Shown here in pieces: positions 35,151 to 44,984 of a stretch of DNA of 64,000 nucleotides. Numbering within the stretch: the first letter of the stretch is position 1; each line of letters starts with the position of its first letter. The notes beneath the pieces were generated by a model. The model did not search any database. It saw only the letters and a list, made by a program, of their open reading frames with translations, and had not been told where the DNA came from. The position numbers and the translations under genes are program-made. Source of the DNA: Psychrobacter urativorans (GTDB lineage: Bacteria > Pseudomonadota > Gammaproteobacteria > Pseudomonadales > Moraxellaceae); contig NZ_CP012678.1 of the NCBI RefSeq assembly GCF_001298525.1, positions 992,001-1,056,000 on the forward strand, read 5' to 3'.

Positions 35151-36545
35151 TTACAGCGCTTGTAAATGATTGTCAAAAGACATCATATGTAGATGACTGT
35201 TTTTAACAATGCGTTCGATATACGCGTCATTATCCACTAAGTCTAACGTTGGCAAATCATCAACACATAAAGTAGTCAGCTGACCATGCCCATCACTAAT
35301 GATAAACCCACCGTGCATGACATTATCAGCTTTATTATTATGGCTGCTGAGCACCGACGCCCCTGCACAATCTGGCAAGCTTATATCGCTTATTATCTGG
35401 CGCGTGTTTAAGTCATAAATAACCGCACAGCCGCCAAATGGCGAGGTGGCACAGAGCAAATTATGCTCGCTATCCACCGCGACACTGGCAATATAATGAT
35501 GAAAACGTTGCCATTGATTATCCGGCATAAGTAAAGGTTTAAGAGCATTTTCACCACGCTGATGAGTCAGCACTAACGGCACATTAATATGCTTTTCACC
35601 TTGGAATTGAATACCTATCATGACCATACCATTAGGATGCACAGCTAAATGACGCACGCTCATTTGATTGTGTTCAGGCATAATTTGTTCTAATAGCGTG
35701 CCATCATGACGATTCAGATAAACCAATGAGGGTCGCATGGTGTCTAAGTTTAATTCCTCACGCGAGGCTTTTTCCGTTTTAATACCACCGTTGGCAATAA
35801 TAAGGGTTTCGCCATCAGGATGCATAATAAGCTCATGCGGTCCAATACCATGCGCGTCAAATTCTGCTATTTTTTGATAGCCTTTATTCACCTCATAAAT
35901 ACCAATTTTACCCACTAAATGAACAGTATCATTTTCAGTGACATACAGCAGCGTACCGTCTAAGCTATAGCAAGCATGACCGTAAAAATGACTGTCTATC
36001 GCGGCTTTGATAGCCTGTTGTACTTGTCCGGTCGCGGCATTTAATACCCAAAAGCTTTCGCTTGGGCGTCGACCCATCACGACGACGTCGATGTGGTTGC
36101 GGTAAGTGTGGTGTTTTAAACAGTTCGCAAGCGGTTGCACGACGATATCATGGACGCGCTCAGGCATGGTGGTCTGCCAAACCATTTGGCAATCAGCATC
36201 AATACCAACGACGCCAAAATTATTCTCATCATTAACATCGCCATCGTCTTTATTCTGAGTTAATTTTCCAGCTTGCGGCATGGATGCGACACCACTTACC
36301 CAGCATACTGGACGCGGATGCATGGTTGTAATGTGCGCTGTCGCAGTCTTTTGCGTACGATATTGTTGACAGATATCAGTGAGGATCTGAATGCCTAATC
36401 CTACTAGCCCTTCGGCATAGTCTTGTAATCGTGCTTGATGCTGCGTCTGCCTGCGATAGTAATGGTGGACACCAACCAAGGATACCGTGCCAAGCGCCGT
36501 CAATGCGGCGGTGGTCAGTACTTCATAAATAGGAGACTTCGCCAT
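35151..36545 (-). CDS. DUF1513 beta-propeller-like protein of the imelysin cluster
   Basis: 464 residues. An N-terminal membrane or secretion segment (about 10-32, HHYYRR following) is followed by repeated blade-like sequence with many Gly-Asp/His turns (HPDGETLIIANGG, LAVHPNGMVMIG). DUF1513 proteins are found downstream of imelysin and DUF1111 genes in iron-uptake clusters, exactly as here; biochemical role unknown. The ATG at 36545 with GGTGG seven bases upstream is favoured over a GTG seven codons earlier. Confidence 0.85.
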   Translation of the reverse strand: MAKSPIYEVLTTAALTALGTVSLVGVHHYYRRQTQHQARLQDYAEGLVGLGIQILTDICQQYRTQKTATAHITTMHPRPVCWVSGVASMPQAGKLTQNKDDGDVNDENNFGVVGIDADCQMVWQTTMPERVHDIVVQPLANCLKHHTYRNHIDVVVMGRRPSESFWVLNAATGQVQQAIKAAIDSHFYGHACYSLDGTLLYVTENDTVHLVGKIGIYEVNKGYQKIAEFDAHGIGPHELIMHPDGETLIIANGGIKTEKASREELNLDTMRPSLVYLNRHDGTLLEQIMPEHNQMSVRHLAVHPNGMVMIGIQFQGEKHINVPLVLTHQRGENALKPLLMPDNQWQRFHHYIASVAVDSEHNLLCATSPFGGCAVIYDLNTRQIISDISLPDCAGASVLSSHNNKADNVMHGGFIISDGHGQLTTLCVDDLPTLDLVDNDAYIERIVKNSHLHMMSFDNHLQAL

Positions 36546-36634
36546 GGTATAACCACCTTTATTCACTTTACGCGCTGGGCACGGATGTCGACATTTTTTC
36601 AGGGCACTACCTTAATAATTAGCTGCTTAATCAT

Positions 36635-37801
36635 TTAATCGCCATCATTACTATTAAAGCCCACACGAATACCCAATGTCGGTACTAACTGACGCTTCAT
36701 CAAACGCGTGATGGTGGTTAAATGGTCATACAGTTTTTGTTGCGTGGCTTTATCAGCAGTCGCTAAATCCTCTGGCATTTGCGCCAATAATGTGGTGGTA
36801 TCTGCCAATGCTGTCGCTAATTCATTACCCACTTTACTGTCCTTATTGCTAGCAAGTATGGCGGTCAATACGGGATCTGTCAGGGTTTTATTAAGCGCAG
36901 CTACTTTAGCAGTAATGATGGCACGGCTTTGCCCCGCAGTTACGGCGGGCAGATGACCTTTCGCTTTGCCAGTTAGTCCAAGCGGCTGATCTATAGCGTT
37001 GGTCTTCATAGTTTCCAACATCGACAATAAAGAGTTAAACCATTGGTTCAGTCCTTTATTGCTATCAGCCGTTTTATCAATCGCCAATAGTTCTGTCGCA
37101 TTGTCCTGCCAATTTTTCTCGATATCTTTTAGGCGCGTATTTAAGGCAGCACTGGCGCTTATCACGTACGCGCACTGCCCTGCGTCTAAGCTGTCATTGG
37201 CGTATAACACTTCTTCTAAACCAGGCACGCCTTGTACCACGGCGCTTTCATTTGCCAATTGAGTTGGCGTTAATTTAGGGTTGGCAGCAATCAAATCCGC
37301 CACGCCACTATGAATCATACCGCGTTCATCTGGATAGTAGTTGATATATAGATTACTCATGCTCGCTGTGGCAGGACCAAAGTTAACCATTTCAGCACTT
37401 GACCACGCTTGCGCCAATACTAACCACTGATCGCGTAACGCTTGCAATTCAACACCGCTGACCGGCGCTTTTTGACAGTGTTTCTGTGCCAACTCATGAA
37501 GCATCGCGCTTTGTTTTGCCGTGTCTGCATATGCTGGAATGACAATGTCGTTTGCCACGTGTGTGAGATACGCTTTTTGGGTGTCAGCGCTAATCTTTAC
37601 AGGCGTAATAGCGACAGTTTGCTCAGGATTATTACTGTCAGTCGTGGCGTTAGTATCAGCTTTTGCGGCAACAGTATCTTGAGCAACTTTTTGGCTATCA
37701 GTATCCGCAGCTTTATTATCATCAGCAGGTTTAACGCAGCTAATTAGCAGTCCAGCACTGAGTGCCGATAATGCCATTGCTAAGACATGATTTTTTTTCA
37801 T
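36635..37801 (-). CDS. Imelysin-family lipoprotein, second copy
   Basis: 388 residues. Lipoprotein signal ends LISC (Cys22), followed by a low-complexity Asp/Ala/Thr linker to about 70 and an imelysin-type helical domain. In the first copy the key motif is GYHAIE; here the same place reads GVPGLEE, so the His is Pro while the Glu is kept. Such GxPxLE variants are seen in the paralogous member of these clusters. It would sit in the periplasm and bind or pass iron with its partner. Between the DUF1111 and DUF1513 genes. Confidence 0.85.
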   Translation of the reverse strand: MKKNHVLAMALSALSAGLLISCVKPADDNKAADTDSQKVAQDTVAAKADTNATTDSNNPEQTVAITPVKISADTQKAYLTHVANDIVIPAYADTAKQSAMLHELAQKHCQKAPVSGVELQALRDQWLVLAQAWSSAEMVNFGPATASMSNLYINYYPDERGMIHSGVADLIAANPKLTPTQLANESAVVQGVPGLEEVLYANDSLDAGQCAYVISASAALNTRLKDIEKNWQDNATELLAIDKTADSNKGLNQWFNSLLSMLETMKTNAIDQPLGLTGKAKGHLPAVTAGQSRAIITAKVAALNKTLTDPVLTAILASNKDSKVGNELATALADTTTLLAQMPEDLATADKATQQKLYDHLTTITRLMKRQLVPTLGIRVGFNSNDGD

Positions 37802-37930
37802 AAGTCTCTCGGTATTGGTTCGATATTTATATCAAGTGGTCAATAAGGTGGATAACCTTATCCGTATATTTAACACATAATCAGGGCAACTATTAATGAG
37901 CGTTTACTGCTGAACGTTTATAAATACATA

Positions 37931-39556
37931 CTATAAAGATTGTAAAAAAGCAGTCAGCTCAGCACGACCTTTCTTGTCTAACTGTAATACTTGTTCGCGC
38001 TGTTTAGCGGCTTCCCCGCCATGCCACAGTACCGCTTCCATCAAGGTGCGCGCGCGACCATCATGCAAGAATGTCGCCTGTGCATCTACGGTTTGCGCCA
38101 AGCCAATACCCCACAATGCAGGCGTTCGCCATTCATAAGAATTGGCTAAAAACTCAACTTGCACATTTTTTGGCGGTAACTTGCCCGCAATGGTGCGATC
38201 CGCTAAATCATCGCCCATATCATGCAGTAATAAATCAGTATAAGGATAAATCACCTGTCCATGCTGCTCAAGATTATCATCTTTCGTTTTGGGCAATTGA
38301 TATCTTGGCGTATGACAGCTCTGACAACCCATATCATAAAAGCGCTTTTTACCGGCTAGGACTAATTTATCATCAGCATGGCGTCTGTGTGGTACAGCGA
38401 GATTACGCGTATAAAATTCTACGAACTTAGCAACATCATCACTGACCTCAACCGCTGGTTTACCATTACCTTGTTCATCAGCACCAGGAGTTGCCTTTAG
38501 ACATGCCGTTTGCGCAGGCATACAAGATTCATGCGGACGAATACTTGAGGTCAGCCCCATATCTTCATTAAAGGCACTTTGGTTCTGAGTCAAGAGTTTG
38601 GTTTGTCCTGCTTTCCAACCAAAACGACCTAGTCCAACTTTACCTGTTTGTGGATCCATGGCGAGGTTAAATTTACCACGAATCAGGTTGCCACTATTAT
38701 CCGCCTTTTTATGATTATTAACGGCTTGTTTTTTAATATCGTCGTCAGGAATTTGGTCTAATAACCCCAGTCCAATCATCGGCAACGCAATACGTGGCGA
38801 TATCATCAGTTCATCATCAAATGCACCATAGCCGGGGTTAGTCAAATGAAAGGTTGGTGCGCGTAAAGTCTCAATATGACCATCGGCAAAAGTGACCGGC
38901 TTATCTGTCCACTGGATTTTGATACGTGCTTCAGCAGGAACGCCTTGAATACCGCGATCTTGTAGCTGACCACCATAGATAGGATGCACGACTTTTTCGA
39001 TTAGTGAATTCTGTAATTGTTGACGCTGCGCATCAGTCGTCGCTGGCATAGCAAGACGAATTAATAAACTGTCAGCATCGGAATCGCTTGTCATTGGCGC
39101 ATGACCGCGACCATCTTTGATATGGCACGATTGACAAGCCGCCACATTAAATAACGCGCCCAGTCCATCACGACTATCGGTACTGGCAGGCGCAATCACC
39201 CACGGCTGTTTAAAAAAAGCATTGCCAATAAAAAAGTTGCCTTTGCGTGACGCAGTCAAATTTGACGACGGCATCGAGTAACTCTCGCTACTGGTAATCT
39301 TAATACCCGTATCACCGCCTTGCTTAATCTCTTGTGGGTCAAAGGTCGCCAGCTGCTGCATCGGCACGCCCGCTAGCGCTTCAATCGTTTGCGTACGCTC
39401 GGCGGTTAGCGCCTGATTTTGACTGTCAGCATCTTGTGATTGACAAGCACTGAGCGACAGTACGCATAAAACGCTGAGCGCCAGTTTTGATGATAATTTA
39501 CTGAATATTAAGGAAGAACAAAAAGTGGTGGAGCGCATGACGGTCATAGTATGCAT
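37931..39556 (-). CDS. DUF1111 di-haem cytochrome c family protein
   Basis: 541 residues, exported; lipobox-like LSAC with Cys38. Two haem c motifs: CQSCH at 141-145 and CQSCH at 411-415. The family is often labelled thiol oxidoreductase but resembles cytochrome c peroxidase (MauG-like) and occurs between two imelysin genes in iron-uptake clusters, probably oxidising or reducing iron in the periplasm. AAGGT lies nine bases before the ATG. A terminator separates it from the upstream imelysin gene, so it may have its own promoter as well. Confidence 0.9.
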   Translation of the reverse strand: MHTMTVMRSTTFCSSLIFSKLSSKLALSVLCVLSLSACQSQDADSQNQALTAERTQTIEALAGVPMQQLATFDPQEIKQGGDTGIKITSSESYSMPSSNLTASRKGNFFIGNAFFKQPWVIAPASTDSRDGLGALFNVAACQSCHIKDGRGHAPMTSDSDADSLLIRLAMPATTDAQRQQLQNSLIEKVVHPIYGGQLQDRGIQGVPAEARIKIQWTDKPVTFADGHIETLRAPTFHLTNPGYGAFDDELMISPRIALPMIGLGLLDQIPDDDIKKQAVNNHKKADNSGNLIRGKFNLAMDPQTGKVGLGRFGWKAGQTKLLTQNQSAFNEDMGLTSSIRPHESCMPAQTACLKATPGADEQGNGKPAVEVSDDVAKFVEFYTRNLAVPHRRHADDKLVLAGKKRFYDMGCQSCHTPRYQLPKTKDDNLEQHGQVIYPYTDLLLHDMGDDLADRTIAGKLPPKNVQVEFLANSYEWRTPALWGIGLAQTVDAQATFLHDGRARTLMEAVLWHGGEAAKQREQVLQLDKKGRAELTAFLQSL

Positions 39557-39676
39557 AAAAAGATTACCTTAGTTCTCATATAGAACTATTAAAATCGCGT
39601 ATGACAAAGTGATTTACTTTTAGTCGATAGGCTAAGCACTAGGCAATCACTCTATCAGGCTATTTTAATACGGTAT

Positions 39677-39711
39677 AAAAAACACGCTGCCAACCGCAAT
39701 TGACAGCGTGT
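39677..39711 (-). terminator. Terminator downstream of the first imelysin gene
   Basis: ACACGCTG (39682-39689) pairs with CAGCGTGT (39704-39711); on the minus strand a run of Ts follows. It lies between imelysin and the DUF1111 gene and may attenuate rather than end transcription. Confidence 0.8.
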
Positions 39712-39833
39712 ATATTATACCTACATTATTCCGATATGAAAAACGTTCTCATTATCTTATAGCGACTTATCAGGCACTCAAAGCAGAAAAAATGTATCTA
39801 TTTATATCCTAAAACAGGAATAAGACGCTGCGC

Positions 39834-41291
39834 CTAAAACTGTGAGCCAGAATCAGCATCTAAATTATCAATACCTAAGGCGCTTGCAGCGTTTTCAATG
39901 CCAGTAGTGAGCTCTTTTAACCCATTAATGGCATTTTCAATCCAACCACGACGTACGTTTTGTTCTTCTGCGCTAATGCCTTGTTTGCTCGCTTGCCCAA
40001 CCGTCGCAATCATTTGATCCACTTTAATATTCTCATTTTCACCTTTATCAACGATGACATTAAAGGCGTCTTCTACAGTCTTAAAGTCAGCGGTCAGCTT
40101 ATCCGCAGCGTCTTTATGATTGGTGTCAATCAGATACTGTTTAATACCGTAGCCACCAATGGTTTTGCCCTCTACTGTTTTATAGCTACCATTAAAGACG
40201 TTTTGAATACCAAGCGCATTATTAGCATAGCTCAGATGCGTCAAGTCACTAAAGCACTCATGCTCATCTTCGGTTGAGCCGGTAACAAATGCCACCTGCA
40301 TACGCTGAGATGCAAGCTCACCCAACGCTAAGCTGCCCATTTGATACAAAATTTGGCGCAGACCATTCGTGTCTTTACGCGCCATCATATCGCTACGTAA
40401 GGTGTTTTCGCTATCTGGCTGCCACTGGGCTTGCATCGCGGTTAAGTCATCAACCAATAGCTGCGTTGCCGCTTTTAGATACTGACCTCGACGCTCGCAA
40501 ATGCTGACATCTTTATTAATTGTATCACCGCTGGTACACTGTCCATCAGTCGTTAGGTAGTCGCTAAAAGGACGATTGCCTGCACCTTCGCCCACGCCAT
40601 TGGTATCCTGACCCCATAATAAAAACTCAATGGCGTGATAGCCGGTAGTGACGTTGGCTTCACTACCGCCAATTTCATTCATTTTGGCTAATATCTCAGG
40701 GGTAATCGTTTTGGTATCTTGCTTCAAGCTACCAACGGTAATGCTGTCACTATTAATGATGTTTTCTTTACTATTATATTCGCCCTCATAGCCGTCACTG
40801 ACATAATCAATGAGCGCCTCATCGAGTGGCCATGCATTGAGCTGCGGTTCCCAGCCATCGATGCTGCCGATTGCGCGCTTGTCATTCGCGGTGACAAAAC
40901 CTTCATCAAAACGAAACACCTCTGTTTGGGAATACGGTAGCCGCGCTGCCTTATAAGCTGCTTTTGCCGCATCAAGATTAGTTTGCGTTGGCGTAGCGAC
41001 ATACGTATTGACCGCGGTTTGGAGCACTTTCGCAGTGTCTAACGAATCCTGATAAGCTGCCTGCACCATATCTGAATAACTGAGAATCAATCGATCAATA
41101 TTAGCTTGCTCAGCGGCGGACGTTTTAGTCTTATTACCTGATTGAGCAGTTTCTGCTTGCGTATCCGTCGCAGCGGTCTCTTCATTATTTTGTTTGCTAC
41201 AACCTGTCACCATCAGCATCGCGGCAAGAGCAGCCGCTAAAGTAGTTGGTAAAATCTTACGGCTCGTCACTGTAGTGCTGGTCATACGCAT
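39834..41291 (-). CDS. Imelysin-family iron-regulated lipoprotein (IrpA-like)
   Basis: 485 residues. Lipoprotein signal ends VTGC (Cys31). The imelysin motif GYHAIEFLLWG at 217-227 supplies His219 and Glu222 of GxHxxE. IrpA and EfeO-type proteins act in periplasmic iron acquisition. The gene is preceded by a strong promoter overlapped by a Fur box, so iron starvation should induce it. AAGGA lies five bases before the ATG. It leads the imelysin-DUF1111-imelysin-DUF1513 cluster. Confidence 0.92.
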   Translation of the reverse strand: MRMTSTTVTSRKILPTTLAAALAAMLMVTGCSKQNNEETAATDTQAETAQSGNKTKTSAAEQANIDRLILSYSDMVQAAYQDSLDTAKVLQTAVNTYVATPTQTNLDAAKAAYKAARLPYSQTEVFRFDEGFVTANDKRAIGSIDGWEPQLNAWPLDEALIDYVSDGYEGEYNSKENIINSDSITVGSLKQDTKTITPEILAKMNEIGGSEANVTTGYHAIEFLLWGQDTNGVGEGAGNRPFSDYLTTDGQCTSGDTINKDVSICERRGQYLKAATQLLVDDLTAMQAQWQPDSENTLRSDMMARKDTNGLRQILYQMGSLALGELASQRMQVAFVTGSTEDEHECFSDLTHLSYANNALGIQNVFNGSYKTVEGKTIGGYGIKQYLIDTNHKDAADKLTADFKTVEDAFNVIVDKGENENIKVDQMIATVGQASKQGISAEEQNVRRGWIENAINGLKELTTGIENAASALGIDNLDADSGSQF

Positions 41292-41363
41292 CCTTGATGG
41301 GCTTTATTGAATTAAGAGAATAAGAAAAGGGTGAATATAAAAGGAGTATTCAGAACACCGTAA

Positions 41364-41392
41364 ATTATAATGTTATTGATAACGATTATCAA
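41364..41392 (-). promoter_or_regulatory. Fur-controlled sigma-70 promoter of the imelysin gene
   Basis: On the minus strand TTGATA (41387-41392), 17-base spacer, TATAAT (41364-41369). TGATAACGATTATCA at 41377-41391 is a 7-1-7 Fur box with one mismatch to the inverted repeat, covering most of the -35 box and part of the spacer. Confidence 0.8.
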
Positions 41393-41489
41393 ACTTAAAT
41401 TAATAATGATCTATGTAACGCATGACTTAAAGCACCATCAAAAATGTCGATAAATACTGCTAAATTAATAATTAATAAAATTCGCGCAT

Positions 41490-41521
41490 AAAAAAAGGTC
41501 AGCTTAATGCTGACCTTTTTT
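41490..41521. terminator. Terminator downstream of the OmpA lipoprotein gene
   Basis: AAAAAAGGTCAGC, 5-base loop, GCTGACCTTTTTT. Confidence 0.93.
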
Positions 41522-41568
41522 AAACTTCAAGCTAAAAACCTAATCATTTTTAAATACTGGCCCGTTGA

Positions 41569-42222
41569 TTAACGAACGCTGTTTGGTGCGTTAACTGTCA
41601 CTTCAACACGACGGTTTTGCTGACGACCGTATTCATTGCTGTTATCAGCGATTGGACGTGTTTGACCATAAGCAACCACATTAATGCGATTAGAAGACAC
41701 ACCGCGATTAACCAGATAGTTTCTTACTGAATTGGCACGGTCACGTGACAAGTTCATATTATAAGAAGGATTACCCACACTGTCTGTATGACCAGCAATA
41801 GTGATGGTATTTTGGTTATACTCGTTCATGGTTGAAGCAAGCTTATCAAGCGTTGGCATAAACGAGGTGCTAAGCGTAGCATTATCAAATGAGAAAGTAA
41901 TATTACCCGGCATAACCAAGTCGATATTACCGTTAGCATTTGGCTTCACGATTACACCAGTACCCGCCATTTGCTGCTGAAGCTGTTTAGCTTGACGCTC
42001 CATGTAGTAACCAACACCAGCACCAAGTACACCACCAATTGCAGCATCACGACCCGTTTTATCACCACCAGTCGCTTTAGAAATAGCTGCCCCACCCGCT
42101 GCACCAGCTAGAGCTCCGATAGCAGATTTGTTAAGGCGTTGTTGTCCAGTACTTGGATCTGTCGCACAACCAGTTATTGCTACACATGATACAACGGCTA
42201 AAGCTATCATTTTATTACGCAT
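41569..42222 (-). CDS. OmpA-family peptidoglycan-binding lipoprotein (YiaD-like)
   Basis: 217 residues. Lipoprotein signal ends ITGC (Cys19), then a glycine-zipper segment (IGALAGAAGGAAIS, about 35-48) and a C-terminal OmpA domain with AGHTDSVG and the R/N-rich YGRQQNRRVEV end that binds diaminopimelate. An outer-membrane lipoprotein that tethers the cell wall. GAGAGGAAAATATT precedes the ATG; a terminator follows. Single gene. Confidence 0.92.
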   Translation of the reverse strand: MRNKMIALAVVSCVAITGCATDPSTGQQRLNKSAIGALAGAAGGAAISKATGGDKTGRDAAIGGVLGAGVGYYMERQAKQLQQQMAGTGVIVKPNANGNIDLVMPGNITFSFDNATLSTSFMPTLDKLASTMNEYNQNTITIAGHTDSVGNPSYNMNLSRDRANSVRNYLVNRGVSSNRINVVAYGQTRPIADNSNEYGRQQNRRVEVTVNAPNSVR

Positions 42223-42686
42223 AATATTTTCCTCTCAAAATGTATGTTGAATGTCTATCTAAATAACTGCTTTTTAAAAAGCTTATTAGGTGTTTTTCAC
42301 GATCGTTATTATTATCGCAATCCTAACCTATCTCTGTGTAATATTTTGTCACATCTATGTATAAGATGTGCGTGATACCTTACGCCTTCTACCTATCATC
42401 CCGTTATCTGCTTGGCAATCGTTGCGTCAATAAAGTCACCATACCTAAATTCTACTTGGAGACTGCTATTACCAGTCACGTTACAGTCGTACACTGCGCT
42501 TGATTTCTGCTAAAATTGTACAGGTTTATTTCTAGTCATCACATTATTACAAAAGAAGTCCTAAGATAAAATAATAACAGACGTTCTCGGCTTAAGGCAT
42601 GACGATTCAAATTTCAATGAGATACGGTTGAGTGCTGTCGTTTTGGACTGACATGACTTGGACTGATATCAATAGAAGGATTTAAC
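42223..42686. other. Spacer between the OmpA lipoprotein and acyltransferase genes
   Basis: Divergent, about 460 bases, AT-rich. It must contain both promoters. No other gene or clear operator is seen. Confidence 0.5.
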
Positions 42687-43649
42687 ATGAGACTGGCTTC
42701 TTCCATTCAAAAACTTCATCAGCGTGCGCCTAAATTAGGCAAAGCGGTTTCATTAGCGACAGCTACTGGGGTCATCGCGGCTAATAGTGTTGCTGCTGGT
42801 CTACCGGTATGGCTGATGGGTGCGGCGAAAGTCATTACGGGTTCGCAAGTTGCAGACGATACGGTGATTAAAGTCACTAACTATTGGATTCATAGTAATA
42901 ATGCTTTGATTAATAATATTTTACCGCAAAAAGACTGGCGTATTAGCTTGCCTGACGACGTGCATATAGATGGTAAATACTTACTGATTAGCAACCACCA
43001 ATCTTGGGTGGATACCAGTATCATGCAATATATCAGTGAAAATCGATTGCCGTTAACGCGATTTTTCACTAAGTTTGAGCTGATTTATATTCCTGTGATT
43101 GGGCAAGCGTTTTATTTTTTAGATTTCCCGATGATGCGCCGTCACTCAAAAGAAGCCATCGCTAAAAACCCAGCATTAAAAGGTAAGGATATCGAAGAAG
43201 CCAAGCGCGCTTGTGCGTTACTCAAAAATAAACCCTTTACCTTACTGAATTATCTAGAAGGCACACGCTTTACGAAAGCAAAACAAGAGAAGCAGCAGTC
43301 GCCGTATCAGCATTTGCTCAAACCACGAGCGGGCGGCTTATCGCTAGCGATTAATGCCTTAGGTGCAGAGATTGATGGTATTTTGGACATGACGATTGTT
43401 TATCCAGACGGCGTGCCGACATACAGTGACTTATGGAAAGGCAATATCAAGCGTTTAGGCGTTGATGTCCGTTATATTGAAATGCCTGCGCCTTTATTTG
43501 CTGCTATTGAAGATGGCAGTTATGAAAATAACGAAGACATTAAGGCGCAAACATTTGATTGGCTTGACCATGCTTGGCAGCAAAAAGACAAACGTATTGA
43601 GCAAATGCTGGCTGATTTTGAGGCTAATCCCGCCGATAAAAACGCTTAA
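42687..43649 (+). CDS. 1-acylglycerol-3-phosphate acyltransferase family protein (YihG-like)
   Basis: 320 residues with the acyltransferase NHQSWVD motif (HX4D: H104, D109) and LEGTR further on at about 189-193, the PlsC-type blocks I and III. A hydrophobic segment lies near 20-50. It would transfer acyl groups onto a glycerophospholipid precursor at the membrane; YihG-type enzymes make minor phospholipid species. The exact acceptor is unknown. GAAGGA lies seven bases before the ATG. A terminator follows. Confidence 0.85.
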   Translation: MRLASSIQKLHQRAPKLGKAVSLATATGVIAANSVAAGLPVWLMGAAKVITGSQVADDTVIKVTNYWIHSNNALINNILPQKDWRISLPDDVHIDGKYLLISNHQSWVDTSIMQYISENRLPLTRFFTKFELIYIPVIGQAFYFLDFPMMRRHSKEAIAKNPALKGKDIEEAKRACALLKNKPFTLLNYLEGTRFTKAKQEKQQSPYQHLLKPRAGGLSLAINALGAEIDGILDMTIVYPDGVPTYSDLWKGNIKRLGVDVRYIEMPAPLFAAIEDGSYENNEDIKAQTFDWLDHAWQQKDKRIEQMLADFEANPADKNA

Positions 43650-43749
43650 TTGTTCAGTGAGAAGTACTGATTTTTAAAGAGCTTTTCAAGTCGCTATTTT
43701 TTTGCAGACTCTTTGCACAGCTTTGTTCAACACCACAGATAACAGCAGT

Positions 43750-43784
43750 GATGTTAGCACCAAATAATGCTAACATCGCTTTTT
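43750..43784 (+). terminator. Terminator of the acyltransferase gene
   Basis: GATGTTAGCA (43750-43759) pairs with TGCTAACATC (43768-43777), then a T-run. Confidence 0.8.
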
Positions 43785-43875
43785 ATGTTTGTTCATTTAT
43801 AATGGCGGTTATTGCCTACCCTACAGCATTTTGTATCTCTCATATTAGCCTCTGCATTTTACATTAACATAAGGT

Positions 43876-44973
43876 ATGACTGTGTCCGCCTCTTCTGCTG
43901 TCAATCCACCTTTAGACCCAAAGCCATTACCGAATCACTCAAATAAGCAAATGCCAAACTCACCGCGCCCGCCACACTCAAAGCCCAGTCGCTTAAAGTT
44001 GACCTATGATATCGTGATGGTTATCGCCATCAGTATTGATTTATTATTCATCAGTATCGATGCTATTTTAATGAGTAATCTTAGTAGTAGCGCGGCTAGC
44101 TGGTTAACACTCAGCGATACACTAAACTGGTATCGAACGGTTTTACATGAACCATTGCGTACGGCTGGCGGATTTTTTACCCTCTTTCTAATCGTAGAGT
44201 TACTATTACGCTGGGCTATTGCGATTAAAGAGCAGGTTTATTATCGCTGGTTTTTCTTCCCCTTTGTGCATTGGTATGAAGTGTTGGGCTGTTTTCCGCA
44301 GCTACGTGCGCTGCGTCTATTTCGAGTCGTTATTATCGGTCGACGCTTACACCAGCTTGGCTACCAAGTGCTACCGCAGCCATGGCTGACCCGTATTAAA
44401 TTTTATATCAATTTAGTATTAGAAGAGCTGTCTGACCGCGTTATTTTGACCACCATTGATAGCTATCGTCAGCAATTAACCGACCCTAAAATGCAAAAGT
44501 CTTTGATTGATTCTACATTTACGCGTAATCGGAATGAGATTGAGGCGACGCTGCTGTCCTTGCTGCGCCAAGAGCTTGCGCCAAAATTACAACAGCTGAA
44601 CAGTCACTCAGAAAACGGCAAAATGCTCGCCAGCGATATCGGCAATGCCGTTCAAAATGCGTTGTCTAATACGCCAGAGCTGCACGGCTTGCTGCGCTTA
44701 ATTCCAATAGCGGGTAAACTGATTGAAGCGCAAGTACTAGATATCGGTCATAATATTGGTGAGAATGTCGTCAATGCGCTCAATGAATGCTTGCTCGACC
44801 CTGAACGTATAGATGCGCTCATGGTAGCAATTGCACAGGGCGTTGCCCAAATTGATACCAATAATACGGCACTGGAAACTCTCATCGCCCGTATATTTTC
44901 TGAGAGTTTGTCAGAATTTGAATCAAACTTAAAGATACAACAATGGAAGCATGAAGACTTGCTTAACTTTTAA
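43876..44973 (+). CDS. Membrane protein with an S4-like basic helix, unknown function
   Basis: 365 residues. A Pro-rich cytoplasmic start (1-40), membrane helices at about 46-66 and 98-116, and then LRALRLFRVVIIGRRLHQL at 143-161 with Arg roughly every third residue (144, 147, 150, 156, 157). This resembles a voltage-sensor S4 helix. The last 200 residues are soluble and helical. I do not recognise a function; an ion-channel-related membrane protein is one possibility. It lies 11 bases upstream of minC, so the two are probably cotranscribed. Confidence 0.75.
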   Translation: MTVSASSAVNPPLDPKPLPNHSNKQMPNSPRPPHSKPSRLKLTYDIVMVIAISIDLLFISIDAILMSNLSSSAASWLTLSDTLNWYRTVLHEPLRTAGGFFTLFLIVELLLRWAIAIKEQVYYRWFFFPFVHWYEVLGCFPQLRALRLFRVVIIGRRLHQLGYQVLPQPWLTRIKFYINLVLEELSDRVILTTIDSYRQQLTDPKMQKSLIDSTFTRNRNEIEATLLSLLRQELAPKLQQLNSHSENGKMLASDIGNAVQNALSNTPELHGLLRLIPIAGKLIEAQVLDIGHNIGENVVNALNECLLDPERIDALMVAIAQGVAQIDTNNTALETLIARIFSESLSEFESNLKIQQWKHEDLLNF

Positions 44974-44984
44974 GGACTGACATT

